NCBI RefSeq assembly: GCF_004346185.1
Contig: NZ_SMAI01000001.1
Location: 62,001-126,000 of the forward strand
Origin: Aquabacter spiritensis
GTDB taxonomy: Bacteria; Pseudomonadota; Alphaproteobacteria; Rhizobiales; Xanthobacteraceae
Length of the DNA stretch: 64,000 bases
Reading direction: 5' to 3'
Part shown: positions 27,888-37,246 of the stretch, in pieces
Numbering within the stretch: the stretch's first letter is position 1
Layout: every line of letters begins with the position of its first letter
Notes under the pieces: generated by a model
Databases searched by the model: none
What the model saw: only the letters and a program-made list of their open reading frames with translations
What the model was told of the DNA's origin: nothing
Program-made: the position numbers and the translations under genes

Positions 27888-29246
27888 GTGGGGCAATTGG
27901 CGCTTCTCCTGATCGGCTCGGATTCCATACGCCGACGCTGGTATGTCATTGCCGCATTCGGCGCGTTTCTCATCACGATCGGCCTGCTGATTGCCTTCGA
28001 TTCCCTCGACGGCGTGACCGTCGTGGCCGTCGAAGTGTTCGGGCTGGTGTTTCTGCTGCAGGGCATCCTCGCTCTGTTCAGCCTCCTCACGGCGCCACGG
28101 GACACGGGCCGTTACCTCACCCTCGCCCGTGGGCTGCTACTGATTGTCCTCGCCTGCCTGATCCTCGACTTTCCGGTACGCAACCAGGCCGCGGTCGGCA
28201 TGCTGTTTGCCGCCGCCTTCGTAGTCGACGGCGTCCTGCGCATCCTCACGGCGAACGCGCTGCGCTATTCTGCTTGGAAGGCGGTGATCGCGTTCGCTCT
28301 GGCCGAATTCGTGCTTGCCGGCTTGCTCATCACCGACTGGCCGGTTCCCCACGAGAAGAACATTCCTGTGTGCGTGAGCCTCAGCCTCTTGTTCTCCGGC
28401 TGGGTTCTGGTGCGGATGGGGCTGCTGCTGCGGCGCCTCGAACCCGAAGTGGCCATCCTCGCTTTGCCGATGTTCGCGCAGCGCGCGTGGTACGACAACG
28501 CGCCGGTCCTCATCGGGATCGGCGACGAGCCCGCCCCAGACCAGCCGATGACCGTGCGGGTCTGGACCCCGGTCGGTTCGGCAGACGTCGCGCAGCGTCG
28601 CCTCATTCTCGACCGTTATATCGCTGCGGTGGACCGAAACGGGGTGATCTCCACCGGCCATGCCGCCCTCGAGGCACCGGGCGTCTATATCAGCCATTAT
28701 CCCGCGGTGGAGATCGACCGCAGCTCCGGGGATTTCATGGCCATGTTCCGGGCCACCAAGGAGAACGACATGCCCGGCCGCTTCCAACCCTCTTATGCCG
28801 AAGAGGCAGGCGGCTGGTGCGAGGCGGATTCCAATGTCGCATTCCGCAATTACAGCCTGCGCCGTCTGCGCGCCTTCTGGGCCGGCTATCGCCAGGACAA
28901 CACCTATAACCTCACCAACCGCAATTGTTCTGTCGCAGTCGCCTCGGCGCTCGATGCCGCCCTCGAGGGTGCGCTCGCCACGCGGCACCCCTGGCTGCGC
29001 CTGCTGCGGCTTCTGTGCAACCCCGATCTCTGGGTCGCGGTCATGCTGCGCCAGCGTGCCGAGACCATGACGTGGACCCCGGGTTACGCCCTCGATTATG
29101 CGCGCGTCATGCAGCGGCTGGTCGAACCCACGACGCTCACCTGGGGCGAGCGGCTGCGCGGCGCGCTCCACCTCTTCCGCCGCGTCCGCAGCACCGAAAA
29201 GAAGGCCGCCCCGCCGGCCGCCCCCAACACGGAATCCGCCGCATGA
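27888..29246 (+). CDS. HdeD-like membrane domain fused to a papain-like domain
   Basis: A GTG start at 27888 behind GGGGA gives 452 residues. Residues ~15-195 form about six hydrophobic helices of HdeD/DUF308 type. The soluble C-terminal half has His258 in STGHAALE and Cys347 in NRNCSVAVASALDAALEG. That His-before-Cys order is typical of permuted NlpC/P60-papain folds (YiiX, LRAT-like), which act as amidases, proteases or acyltransferases. It overlaps the MFS gene by 4 bp (ATGA). The domain assignments are by eye; activity is unproven. Confidence 0.6.
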   Translation: MGQLALLLIGSDSIRRRWYVIAAFGAFLITIGLLIAFDSLDGVTVVAVEVFGLVFLLQGILALFSLLTAPRDTGRYLTLARGLLLIVLACLILDFPVRNQAAVGMLFAAAFVVDGVLRILTANALRYSAWKAVIAFALAEFVLAGLLITDWPVPHEKNIPVCVSLSLLFSGWVLVRMGLLLRRLEPEVAILALPMFAQRAWYDNAPVLIGIGDEPAPDQPMTVRVWTPVGSADVAQRRLILDRYIAAVDRNGVISTGHAALEAPGVYISHYPAVEIDRSSGDFMAMFRATKENDMPGRFQPSYAEEAGGWCEADSNVAFRNYSLRRLRAFWAGYRQDNTYNLTNRNCSVAVASALDAALEGALATRHPWLRLLRLLCNPDLWVAVMLRQRAETMTWTPGYALDYARVMQRLVEPTTLTWGERLRGALHLFRRVRSTEKKAAPPAAPNTESAA

Positions 29247-30391
29247 CCGCGCTCGCTCCCGGATCGTCGAACCTGCTCTCGCGCGGAGCGGTGATCGCAA
29301 CCGCCATGATGTTCGGCCTGACCTACAGCCTCAGCGCCACGCTGATCGCGCTGGATCTGGCCGAGCGGGGCCTCGACGAGGCCGTCATCGGCGCCAATGC
29401 CGCCATGCATGCCGTCGGTATCCTCGCGACTGCCATGGTGCTGCCGCGCGTTGTGGCAAAGGTCGGTGTGCGGCCGCTGATCCTCGGCGCGCTCGTGCTG
29501 GCTGCCGTCACGCTGGTCGGCTTTCCGCTCGCGCCCTTCATCTGGCTGTGGTTTCCGCTGCGCTTCATCCTGGGCGTCGCCTCGGAAACCCTGTTCGTCC
29601 TGTCCGAGACCTGGATCAACAGCCTGAGCACGGAGGCGACGCGGGCGCGGGCGATGGCGAGCTACACCGCGGCCTTGTCGGTGGGTTTCGCGCTCGGCCC
29701 CCTGATCCTGTCGATCATCGGCACGGCGGGCGCGCTGCCCTACGTGATCGGCGCGGGGCTCGCTCTGTTTTCGGCCCTGTTCGTCGCCTCGCCCAAAGTG
29801 CCGGCACCGACCTTCGATGCGCCGACCCATTCCAATCCTATCCATTACATGCGGCTGGCGCCCCTCGCGCTCTCCGCGACCCTCCTCAACGCCGCCCTTG
29901 AGGCCGCAGGCCTCTCTTTCTTGGCCATCTATGCCGTCAATGTCGGCTGGGCGGAGAGCGATGCGACGCGGCTCATCACCTGCATGATGGTGGGGGCGAT
30001 CCTGCTTCAGCTCCCGATCGGCTGGCTCGGCGACAAGATGGACCGTCGGCGCCTCGTCATCATTCTGGCCTTGATCGCCACCTTGGGCGCCCTGGTCTGG
30101 CCGCTGACCATGGGCCACGAATGGGCCGCTTACGCCCTCCTGTTCGTTTTCGGCGGCGCGTTCGTCGGCGTCGCGACCATCATGCTGACGGTGGTCGGCA
30201 GCCGGTTCAAAGGCGGCGAATTGGTCGGCATCTACGCGGTGATGGGTCTAGTTTGGGGCGGCGGCGCCCTTGTCGGGCCTTTGGCCGCGGGCCTCTCGAT
30301 GCAAGTGTTCGCGCACGGGCTTGCTTATTTCGCGGCCATTGCGTGCGCGGCATTCGCCCTGGCGGCAATCCTGCTGAAGCGGACATCCTGA
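29243..30391 (+). CDS. MFS transporter (YcaD-like)
   Basis: The ATG at 29243 overlaps the upstream stop. The 382-residue protein has about twelve hydrophobic segments and MFS landmarks: RFILGVASETLFVLSETWINSLSTEATRARAMASYTA, and the loop WLGDKMDRRRLVI between helices. The pattern resembles YcaD-type efflux proteins. Coupling to the HdeD/papain gene suggests it may export a product or substrate of that protein. Substrate unknown. Confidence 0.82.
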   Translation: MTALAPGSSNLLSRGAVIATAMMFGLTYSLSATLIALDLAERGLDEAVIGANAAMHAVGILATAMVLPRVVAKVGVRPLILGALVLAAVTLVGFPLAPFIWLWFPLRFILGVASETLFVLSETWINSLSTEATRARAMASYTAALSVGFALGPLILSIIGTAGALPYVIGAGLALFSALFVASPKVPAPTFDAPTHSNPIHYMRLAPLALSATLLNAALEAAGLSFLAIYAVNVGWAESDATRLITCMMVGAILLQLPIGWLGDKMDRRRLVIILALIATLGALVWPLTMGHEWAAYALLFVFGGAFVGVATIMLTVVGSRFKGGELVGIYAVMGLVWGGGALVGPLAAGLSMQVFAHGLAYFAAIACAAFALAAILLKRTS

Positions 30392-30495
30392 ACCGTCTTT
30401 GCCGGCTGATGTTAAATTACTGTAACAGAAGGAAAACCCGTTCCATTCCGGAAGCGGAGTGGTAGTCTCCGACCATCCTTTATTGGGAGGGTACG

Positions 30496-31008
30496 ATGAC
30501 GAATTGGGTGAAGTCGGCACTGTTCGCCGGCACCTTGATGGTCGCCGGCATTGCATCGATCATCGGCGTGAGCGCGCAGGAAAAGATGCCGGCAGCGAAC
30601 TGGCTGTTCGTCCAGGCGGCGGATTCCGCCACCGTCGACGGGTCAAAGCTGGTCCTGAAGGGTGTCGCGCCGCAGACCATCATGTTCGCCGACCGTCCGG
30701 ACCGAATGACCGGTGACGTCGCCACCACGAGCTTCGTGAAGCTCTGGACCGACGGCAAGGACAGTTTCCAGAAGGACCCGCCCAACGCCACGCTCTCGGT
30801 GACCGGAGCGGATGGCAAGTCGCAGGTCTCGGTCCTCGAACTCACCGACCCCGTCCTGTCGGGGGATACGCTGACGTACACCATCAAGGTTCTGAGCGAC
30901 GCCAAGCCGGTGTCCGGCCAGACCGCGAGCCTGTTCATCGACTGGTGGTATGCCGGCCCCGGCCATTGCTGGCGCGGCCCCTATGGCGGCCTGCACTGCG
31001 GCTGGTAG
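30496..31008 (+). CDS. Secreted protein of unknown function with a Trp/Gly/Cys-rich tail
   Basis: The 170-residue protein has a signal peptide (VKSALFAGTLMVAGIASIIGVSAQ) and a ~110-residue beta-rich body (GVAPQTIMFADRPDRMTGD, TDPVLSGDTLTYTIKVL). The unusual tail reads WWYAGPGHCWRGPYGGLHCGW, with two Cys, two His and four Trp that could bind metal or form a disulfide. A GGGAGGG ribosome site precedes the ATG. I do not recognise a named family. Confidence 0.75.
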   Translation: MTNWVKSALFAGTLMVAGIASIIGVSAQEKMPAANWLFVQAADSATVDGSKLVLKGVAPQTIMFADRPDRMTGDVATTSFVKLWTDGKDSFQKDPPNATLSVTGADGKSQVSVLELTDPVLSGDTLTYTIKVLSDAKPVSGQTASLFIDWWYAGPGHCWRGPYGGLHCGW

Positions 31009-31104
31009 TTTTTGAGCGGGGCCCGTTCAAGGCGGCGGGCCCCGATCCTAAATGTCAGCCAGCCGCCGCGGGCGGCCGAGAAAATTGGGAGAGAGGAGCG
31101 GGCC

Positions 31105-31458
31105 ATGACGAGCGTCGAAACGTCGGGTGCAAAGAAGCCGGAAGTGGTGGGTTTCATCGAGACGCTGACGGCCCTCATCGGCGAAGACCGGTTCACGGCG
31201 GCGGGGGCGGCGATGGCGGACTTCGCCAAGGCCCATCCCGGCCTCATGTTCTTCGTCCTCGAGGCGCTGCCGGCGAAAGTGTCGGACCATCTGCTGCGGA
31301 AGACCGGCGCCGCGTCGCGCTTCACCACCTATACGCTGCGCCACCCCACCTGGGCGATGGAACTGCGCCGAGTCGCCACGGCGCCGGAGGACTTTGCGCG
31401 CCAGGTGGAGGCGATCGAAGCCGCTCTCCGGGGATCTGCCGTCGAGCCGGCGGCCTGA
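31105..31458 (+). CDS. Hypothetical small cytoplasmic protein
   Basis: The ATG at 31105 behind GAGAGGAG gives 117 residues. It is mostly helical (FIETLTALIGEDRFTAAGAAMADFAK, FARQVEAIEAAL), without signal peptide or membrane segment. I do not recognise it. It follows the secreted protein by 96 bp on the same strand. Confidence 0.65.
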   Translation: MTSVETSGAKKPEVVGFIETLTALIGEDRFTAAGAAMADFAKAHPGLMFFVLEALPAKVSDHLLRKTGAASRFTTYTLRHPTWAMELRRVATAPEDFARQVEAIEAALRGSAVEPAA

Positions 31459-31473
31459 CCCTCTCCCCCGCGG

Positions 31474-31497
31474 CCGGCCGGCGCACCCGCCGGCCGG
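31474..31497 (+). terminator. GC hairpin downstream of the 31105-31458 gene
   Basis: CCGGCCGGCG, a CACC loop and CGCCGGCCGG form a perfect 10-bp stem starting 15 bp after the stop codon. There is no T-tract, so it may be a transcript-end stabiliser or an intrinsic-like terminator. Confidence 0.5.
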
Positions 31498-31944
31498 TGC
31501 CGGGAGTACCGATTCCGATTCGCTCAAAGGTTCCTTTCCTGCGCAGAATCGGCGTGAACCGACCGGCGTCGCTTCAAGCCGGTCGCCTCCTTTGAGACCG
31601 AAAAGAGCCGCGGGCCCGGGCCGTGGCGGCGTGAGACGCGAATCGCCGCCGCGCCGGCCGACCCGGCCTCCCGATGACCTGCGATTCGTTTTGCGCGAGG
31701 CGGCCGAGGCACGCCTCGATCGGCCCGGCCGCTTGACGGAAAACGTCCTTTCTCAACCTCTTAAGGCAAATTCCCCGGCGGGATCGCTTGCCCCGATCAG
31801 TCGGGCTCCAGCGATTCGCCATGAGGCGCCGGGATCCGGCGACGCAGAAGGGATGCCGCGCGGTCACGCGCCTGTTCACCCAGCGGTTCTGCGAAAACGT
31901 TTGAAGGAAGGGATCTGTCGGGAACAGAGAGGCCCTGGATTTAC
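31498..31944. other. Non-coding gap before tRNA-Pro
   Basis: This ~450-bp stretch contains no ORF with coding character that I can support. It holds a 7-bp inverted repeat GACCGGC/GCCGGTC (31561-31567 and 31578-31584). No integrase, attachment-site duplication or mobile-element end is visible next to the tRNA. Confidence 0.5.
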
Positions 31945-32021
31945 TGGTCGGAGTGGCAGGATTTGAACCTGCGACCCCCACGTCCCGAACGTGGTGCGCT
32001 ACCGGACTGCGCTACACTCCG
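31945..32021 (-). tRNA. tRNA-Pro (anticodon CGG)
   Basis: On the minus strand the sequence starts CGGAGTGTAGCGCAGTCCGG, the anticodon arm loop is TTCGGGA (anticodon CGG) and the T arm holds GGTTCAAATCC. The acceptor pairs CGGAGTG with CACTCCG, and the terminal ACCA is encoded. The 77-nt length is normal. Confidence 0.95.
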
Positions 32022-32162
32022 AAGTAAGGAGGCTGCCTCTAGCATGCGCTGTGGCCGGGAGGCAAGGCCGAACGCGCGCCGCTTCGCTTGAACCCCCCAC
32101 GCCCCCATGTCATACGAAGCCGCCCGTCACGGGTGATAGGCGGTTCAAGGGAGTAACCGAAA

Positions 32163-32990
32163 ATGGCGAAGGATGGCGACGCGAGCGGTCTCATGGCGGG
32201 AAAGCGTGGGCTGATCCTCGGCGTCGCCAACAATCGGTCCATCGCCTATGGAATCGCCAAGGCCGCGCGCGCGCACGGCGCCGAGGTGGCGCTGACCTAT
32301 CAGGGTGAAGCGTTGAAGAAGCGGGTTGCGCCGTTGGCCGCCGAGCTGGGCGGCCATGTGGTCGGGCATTGCGACGTCACAGAACCCGCAAGTCTGGACG
32401 CGGTCTTCGCGGAAACCGAACGGCTGTTCGGCCGCCTCGATTTCCTGGTGCACGCCATCGCCTTTTCCAACAAGGATGAACTGGACGGCCGCTATGTCGA
32501 CACCACGGCGGACAATTTCAGCAAGACCATGTTCATTTCCTGCTACTCCTTCACCGCCATCGCCCAGCGTGCGGAGAAGCTGATGACGAACGGTGGATCG
32601 CTTCTCACCCTCACCTATTACGGGGCGGAGAAATGGATGCCGCACTACAACGTCATGGGGGTCGCGAAGGCGGCGCTCGAGGCCAGCGTGCGTTATCTCG
32701 CCGCGGACCTCGGACCAAAGAATATCCGCGTCAACGCCATCTCCGCCGGGCCGATCAAGACCCTGGCGGCTTCGGGGATCGGCGACTTCCGCTATATCCT
32801 GAAATGGAACGAGTTGAACTCGCCGCTCCGCCGGACTGTAAGCACGGACGAGGTGGGCGACGCCGGCGTTTATCTCCTCTCCGACCTGTCGCGGGGCGTA
32901 ACGGGGGAGGTACACCACGTCGATGCGGGCTATCATATCGTCGGCATGAAGCACCCGGACGCGCCGGATCTGGCGCTGGTCCGCGAATGA
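32163..32990 (+). CDS. fabI: Enoyl-[acyl-carrier-protein] reductase FabI
   Basis: The 275-residue SDR-type protein carries the FabI glycine-rich start LILGVANNRSIAYGIA, the CDVT segment, and the Tyr-x6-Lys pair in YNVMGVAKAALEASVRYLAADLG. AGPIKTLAASGIGDF follows. It performs the last NADH-dependent reduction of the fatty acid elongation cycle. The start ATG at 32163 follows a weak purine-rich leader. It may be co-transcribed with the secreted proteins that follow. Confidence 0.95.
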   Translation: MAKDGDASGLMAGKRGLILGVANNRSIAYGIAKAARAHGAEVALTYQGEALKKRVAPLAAELGGHVVGHCDVTEPASLDAVFAETERLFGRLDFLVHAIAFSNKDELDGRYVDTTADNFSKTMFISCYSFTAIAQRAEKLMTNGGSLLTLTYYGAEKWMPHYNVMGVAKAALEASVRYLAADLGPKNIRVNAISAGPIKTLAASGIGDFRYILKWNELNSPLRRTVSTDEVGDAGVYLLSDLSRGVTGEVHHVDAGYHIVGMKHPDAPDLALVRE

Positions 32991-33001
32991 GGGAGGCTCG
33001 G

Positions 33002-33550
33002 ATGGGCCGGTCGCGCAGTTCTGTCGCAGCCCTGTTCCGCTGGCGCGAGGCGTCGCGCCTTCTCTGCGGCATGGGCGCGGCGCTGGTCGCCTTTCTTCTC
33101 GGCATACCCTCTCCCGCCTTCGCCCAGAGCCCACCCAGCTTCCAGGAATATCCGCTGCGCGACCGCATCCTCGGCCCCGGCGGCGCGGTTTTTCCGAATT
33201 ATGTGACGCCGTCGGAATCCAGCATCGCCTATCTGACCGGAGCGGCCGGCGGACCGAAGGGCATCGCCTTCGGCGCCGCCACCGTCGATTTCCTGTGCCA
33301 GACCGAGCAGCGCCCAACCATTACCATTCTGAGCGCGCCGCCGCGGGGCAAGGTGGTGGTGACGCCCGGCGCCTTCGTTGCAACCGCCACCGATGCCGGG
33401 TCCACCTTCTGCCTCGGCCGCCGTGTCGAGGGGGCGGTGGTGCGCTTCGTCGGCCGCCCGCCGAAGGGAGGAGTAAAGATCGCTCTCCGCGTGACCTACC
33501 CCCATCTCGGCGCCTGGTACGACCATGTGGTAGAAGTGCCCTCCCGGTGA
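33002..33550 (+). CDS. Small secreted protein, paralogue of the next gene
   Basis: The ATG at 33002 follows GGGAGG and begins 11 bp after fabI. The 182-residue product has an N-terminal signal (GMGAALVAFLLGIPSPAFAQ). The mature part contains PGAFVATATD, FCLGRRVEG and RVTYPHLGAWYDHVVEV. These line up with PGAFAVTGTD, VCLGKMVQG and RVTYPPLGQWYEHILVL of the following gene. Two Cys probably form a disulfide. Family unknown. Confidence 0.75.
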   Translation: MGRSRSSVAALFRWREASRLLCGMGAALVAFLLGIPSPAFAQSPPSFQEYPLRDRILGPGGAVFPNYVTPSESSIAYLTGAAGGPKGIAFGAATVDFLCQTEQRPTITILSAPPRGKVVVTPGAFVATATDAGSTFCLGRRVEGAVVRFVGRPPKGGVKIALRVTYPHLGAWYDHVVEVPSR

Positions 33551-33578
33551 GGCTGAAGGATCCGGCTCGGATGCGCAG

Positions 33579-34022
33579 ATGATCGGAGCGGTCGCCAAGA
33601 AGCTGCCACCCGCGATGGCCCGCTCCGCGGCATTTGGCGCGGCGCTGGTCTGCCTCGCCCTCGCCGGCGCCGATCCCGTGCGCGCCTGGATGGACAACGA
33701 CCCCGACGCCTATGTCGTGAATTATTATACCGGCGGGGGGGCTGACGGCGTCCTGTTCGCGGCAGGCACCGCAAATCAGCAATGTACCAGCCTCGGCCCG
33801 GCGGCGATTTCGGTGATCAGGACCTCGCCCGGCGTCCAGCTGACGGTCCAGCCCGGAGCCTTCGCGGTCACGGGGACGGATTACGGCTATCTCGTCTGCC
33901 TCGGCAAGATGGTCCAGGGAACCCTCGTCACCGGCACCGGAACCGGTGAGGCGACGATCCGCGTGACCTATCCTCCGCTCGGCCAATGGTACGAGCACAT
34001 ACTGGTTCTCTCAGGGCGATGA
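33579..34022 (+). CDS. Small secreted protein, paralogue of the previous gene
   Basis: The 147-residue product has a signal peptide (FGAALVCLALAGADPVRA) and the same PGAF / CLG / RVTYP-LG-WY-H framework as its upstream neighbour, so the pair is a tandem duplication. The gene ends in a 4-bp overlap with the histidine phosphatase. Function unknown; a periplasmic location is predicted. Confidence 0.75.
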   Translation: MIGAVAKKLPPAMARSAAFGAALVCLALAGADPVRAWMDNDPDAYVVNYYTGGGADGVLFAAGTANQQCTSLGPAAISVIRTSPGVQLTVQPGAFAVTGTDYGYLVCLGKMVQGTLVTGTGTGEATIRVTYPPLGQWYEHILVLSGR

Positions 34023-34600
34023 CACGGCTGTTCCTGGTTCGCCACGGCGAAACCGATTGGAACATCGCAGGCCGCCTCCAGGGCCGCCGCGACATCGCGC
34101 TCAATGCGCTCGGGAGGTCGCAGGCGGCCCAAGTTGGAAGGGTCCTGAGCCAGCTCGCCGGGGATGTGCGCGGCTTCTCCTTCGTGTCGAGCCCCCTTCT
34201 GCGCGCGATCGAGACCATGCGCATCCTGCGCACCACGCTCGACCTGCCGGCCGCCGAATTCGCCCAGGACGGCGATCTCGCCGAACTCTCGTTCGGCCGC
34301 TGGGAGGGCTTGACCTGGCCGGAAGTCCGGCATCGCTTTCCCACCCATGTGCGGGCGCGCGATCGCGAGCCCTGGACCTTCGTGCCGCCGGAGGGCGAGA
34401 GCTACGCCGATCTGAGCGCGCGGGCGGCGGCGGCGGTGGCGCGGCTGCCCGGCGAGGCGGTGGTGGTGACACATGGCGGGGTGATCCGCGCCTTGCTCCA
34501 CGCGCACGCAGGCATGCCGCAGAGCGAAGCGACCCTCGTCCCCGTCCGACAGGGCGCGGTCTATGTCCTCGCCGGCGGCCGGTTCCGGGTCGCCGAATAG
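34019..34600 (+). CDS. Histidine phosphatase family protein (phosphoglycerate-mutase-like)
   Basis: The ATG at 34019 overlaps the upstream stop. The 193-residue protein has the phosphohistidine motif LFLVRHGETDWN near the N-terminus, GRLQGRRDIALNALGRSQA, and the second catalytic His in VVVTHGGVIRALL. It is a branch-1 phosphatase, of CobC or metabolic-phosphatase type rather than glycolytic mutase, given its length. Substrate unknown. Confidence 0.85.
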   Translation: MTRLFLVRHGETDWNIAGRLQGRRDIALNALGRSQAAQVGRVLSQLAGDVRGFSFVSSPLLRAIETMRILRTTLDLPAAEFAQDGDLAELSFGRWEGLTWPEVRHRFPTHVRARDREPWTFVPPEGESYADLSARAAAAVARLPGEAVVVTHGGVIRALLHAHAGMPQSEATLVPVRQGAVYVLAGGRFRVAE

Positions 34601-34607
34601 CCCGCGA

Positions 34608-35921
34608 TCAGGCGCCCTCGGTCTTCTGGCGGTGCAGGACCGGAGGGCGGAAGGCGAGCAGCTTGTCGATGCGCCGGCCGTCCATATCGACGATCTCGAA
34701 GCGCCAGCCATAGGCGTCGAAGACCGCCCCCACTTCGGGCAATTCCTTGATCTGCGAGAGCGCGAAGCCGGCGACTGTGTGGAAGCCGCGATCCACCGGA
34801 AGTTCGGCGTCGAGCACCTCGCGCAATTCGTCCACCGGGGTCTCGCCCGAAATCAGAAGCGAGCCGTCCTGGCGAACGACGACATGCCGCTCGTGAACAT
34901 GATCAGTCTCCGGAATCGAACCTGTAATGGCGATGAGGAGGTCGTAGCCGGTGACGACGCCGACCATGTCGCCATATTCGTCCACGACGATGCCCATCGG
35001 CACTTCCGCGCTGCGCAGCACGCGCATCGCTTCCAGCGCTCCCACCGTTTCGACGATGAAGGGGACAGGCTCCACGAAGGCGCGGGGATCGGGCGTCTCG
35101 CCTCTCAGATAGGCATTGAGCAGGCGCTTGGCTTGAATGACGCCCAACGTCTCTTCGGGCGACTTGTCGCAGGCCGGGAGGCGGCTGTGCGGCACGCTGA
35201 GGAGAGTCTGACGCACCTCGTCCGCGTCCCCGGAAATGTCGACCCATTCGACATCGGGGCGCGCCGTCATGATCGCGGTCACGGGACGATCCGCAAGCCG
35301 CATGACGCCCGAAATCATCCGCCGCTCGGCCGGATCGATGACCCCCGCCCCCTCGGCCTCCTTGATGATCGCGCGGATCTCCTCGTCGGTGACGCTGCCG
35401 TTCTGATGCGTGCTTTCTCCCAGCAGGCGCAGAACCAACTGGGTCGAGAGATCGAGCAGCCACACCGCCGGAGCGGCGACCCGTGACAACGTATTCATAA
35501 TAGGTGCGAGCACACAGGCGAGGCGCTCCGGGTTGCGCAACGCCATTCGCTTCGGGATGAGTTCGCCGATCACGAGCGAGATATATGTGATGCCGGCAAC
35601 GGCGACGGTGTATCCGATCGGCTCCGCGATCCGCTGCGGCATGCCCCAATCGGCAAGACTGATGCCCAGATACTGCCCCAGGCTCGCACCCGAAAACGCG
35701 CCTGCGAGAATCCCGATGAGGGTGATTCCGATCTGAACCGTCGACAGAAATCGCCCGGGGTCGGCGGCGAGGGTCATCGCGGTATGGGCGCCCTTGGTGC
35801 CGCGGTCCGCCAGGGACCGCAAGCGCGCGGGACGGGCGGAAACGATGGACAGTTCGGCTGCCGCGAGCACCGCATTGAGCAGCACGAGCAGGAGAACGAT
35901 CAGGATTTCGATGATAGGCAT
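34608..35921 (-). CDS. CorC/HlyC-type DUF21-CBS membrane protein
   Basis: The 437-residue protein has an N-terminal DUF21/CNNM membrane domain (about 1-190; [34 protein letters not shown]) and paired CBS domains (about 205-335; [35 protein letters not shown]). A C-terminal CorC_HlyC domain follows (about 350-425). Such proteins are linked to Mg2+/Co2+ efflux or membrane homeostasis. It converges on the histidine phosphatase gene. Confidence 0.88.
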   Translation of the reverse strand: MPIIEILIVLLLVLLNAVLAAAELSIVSARPARLRSLADRGTKGAHTAMTLAADPGRFLSTVQIGITLIGILAGAFSGASLGQYLGISLADWGMPQRIAEPIGYTVAVAGITYISLVIGELIPKRMALRNPERLACVLAPIMNTLSRVAAPAVWLLDLSTQLVLRLLGESTHQNGSVTDEEIRAIIKEAEGAGVIDPAERRMISGVMRLADRPVTAIMTARPDVEWVDISGDADEVRQTLLSVPHSRLPACDKSPEETLGVIQAKRLLNAYLRGETPDPRAFVEPVPFIVETVGALEAMRVLRSAEVPMGIVVDEYGDMVGVVTGYDLLIAITGSIPETDHVHERHVVVRQDGSLLISGETPVDELREVLDAELPVDRGFHTVAGFALSQIKELPEVGAVFDAYGWRFEIVDMDGRRIDKLLAFRPPVLHRQKTEGA

Positions 35922-36065
35922 GGGGAGGCGCTGGGAACCTTTCGCAGAGCCTCTATAGCATATCGGAAATCGGTCAGGGGTGTGCGATCCCGCGCATGGG
36001 TGCCCGCGCCTTCATCTTTGGCGCAAACTCATCTAGACAGCGGCATCGATTGGGAAGCGAGACGC

Positions 36066-37178
36066 ATGTCGTTCAACACGTTCGGGCATCTGTTCCGGGT
36101 CACCACCTATGGCGAAAGCCACGGCCCGGCGATCGGCTGCGTCGTCGATGGGTGTCCGCCCGGCCTGCGCTTCAGCGTCGCGGATATCCAGAGCGCACTC
36201 GACCGGCGCCGGCCGGGCCAGTCCCGCTTCACAACGCAGCGGCGCGAGCCGGACACGGTCCGCATTCTCTCCGGCACGATGGACCATCCCGACGGCGGGC
36301 TCGTCACGACGGGAACGCCGGTGGCGATGCAGATCGACAATGTCGATCAGCGCTCGAAGGATTATTCTGAGATCGCAGGAAGTTACCGCCCCGGCCATGC
36401 GGATTATACCTATGACGCAAAGTACGGGCTGCGCGATCACCGCGGTGGCGGCCGGTCGTCGGCACGTGAGACCGCCATGCGGGTCGCCGCGGGCGCGCTC
36501 GCGGCGAAGCTTCTGCCCCAGGTCACGGTGCGTGGCGCGCTGGTGCGCATTGGAACGATCGAGGTCGACCGCAGCCGCTGGGATTGGGACGAGGTGCCGA
36601 ACAACCCGTTCTTCTGCCCCGATCCCGGCACCGTACCGCTCTGGACCGAATATCTCGACGGGATCCGCAAGTCCGGCTCGTCGGTGGGCGCCGTGGTGGA
36701 ACTCGTGGCCGAGGGGGTCCCGCCGGGGCTCGGAGCGCCGATCTACGGTAAGCTCGATGCCGATATCGCGGCGGCCCTGATGGGCATCAATGCGGTCAAG
36801 GGCGTGGAGATCGGCGACGGCTTCGCCGCCGCAAGCCTCAGCGGCGAGGAGAATGCCGACGAGATGCGGCGGGGAAACGAGGGGCGGCCGGTCTTTCTCG
36901 CCAACCATGCCGGCGGCATTCTCGGTGGCATTTCCACCGGGGCCCCGATCGTGGCCCGTTTCGCCGTCAAGCCGACCTCCTCAATCCTCACACCGCGCCG
37001 GACGGTCGACAAATTCGGGGAGGAGACCGACCTCGTCACCAAGGGCCGGCACGATCCCTGCGTCGGAATCCGGGCCGTGCCGGTCGGCGAAGCCATGCTT
37101 GCATGCGTCCTGGCGGATCATTTTCTGCGACATCGCGGTCAGGTCGGCGACACCCCCCTCTGGCCTTTCCCGCGCTAG
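36066..37178 (+). CDS. aroC: Chorismate synthase
   Basis: The ATG at 36066 gives 370 residues. Family signatures are present: [27 protein letters not shown], the [16 protein letters not shown] segment, [14 protein letters not shown] and the C-terminal [17 protein letters not shown]. It converts EPSP to chorismate with reduced FMN. It stands 68 bp before the riboflavin gene ribB, whose pathway supplies that flavin. Confidence 0.96.
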   Translation: MSFNTFGHLFRVTTYGESHGPAIGCVVDGCPPGLRFSVADIQSALDRRRPGQSRFTTQRREPDTVRILSGTMDHPDGGLVTTGTPVAMQIDNVDQRSKDYSEIAGSYRPGHADYTYDAKYGLRDHRGGGRSSARETAMRVAAGALAAKLLPQVTVRGALVRIGTIEVDRSRWDWDEVPNNPFFCPDPGTVPLWTEYLDGIRKSGSSVGAVVELVAEGVPPGLGAPIYGKLDADIAAALMGINAVKGVEIGDGFAAASLSGEENADEMRRGNEGRPVFLANHAGGILGGISTGAPIVARFAVKPTSSILTPRRTVDKFGEETDLVTKGRHDPCVGIRAVPVGEAMLACVLADHFLRHRGQVGDTPLWPFPR

Positions 37179-37179
37179 A

Positions 37180-37223
37180 TTTCAGTGACACTGAAAATTT
37201 TTCGAATTTCATTGCTGCTGAAA
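37180..37223 (+). promoter_or_regulatory. Two 17-bp operator-like palindromes upstream of the HTH-RibB gene
   Basis: The perfect palindrome TTTCAGTGACACTGAAA (37180-37196) is followed 27 bp downstream, start to start, by the imperfect TTTCATTGCTGCTGAAA (37207-37223). Both are 17 bp with TTTCA/TGAAA ends. They fill most of the 68-bp gap between aroC and a gene whose product begins with an HTH domain. Two half-turn-symmetric sites at this position suggest autoregulation. Confidence 0.55.
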
Positions 37224-37246
37224 TCGAGGTTTGCTAACGTCCCGTC

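Noticed and set aside
31498-32021. tRNA-associated integration site
   Set aside because: No integrase, no duplicated tRNA 3' end and no foreign-looking genes are found on either side.
37179-37246. FMN riboswitch upstream of ribB
   Set aside because: The 68-bp gap is far too short for the element and contains only the two palindromes.
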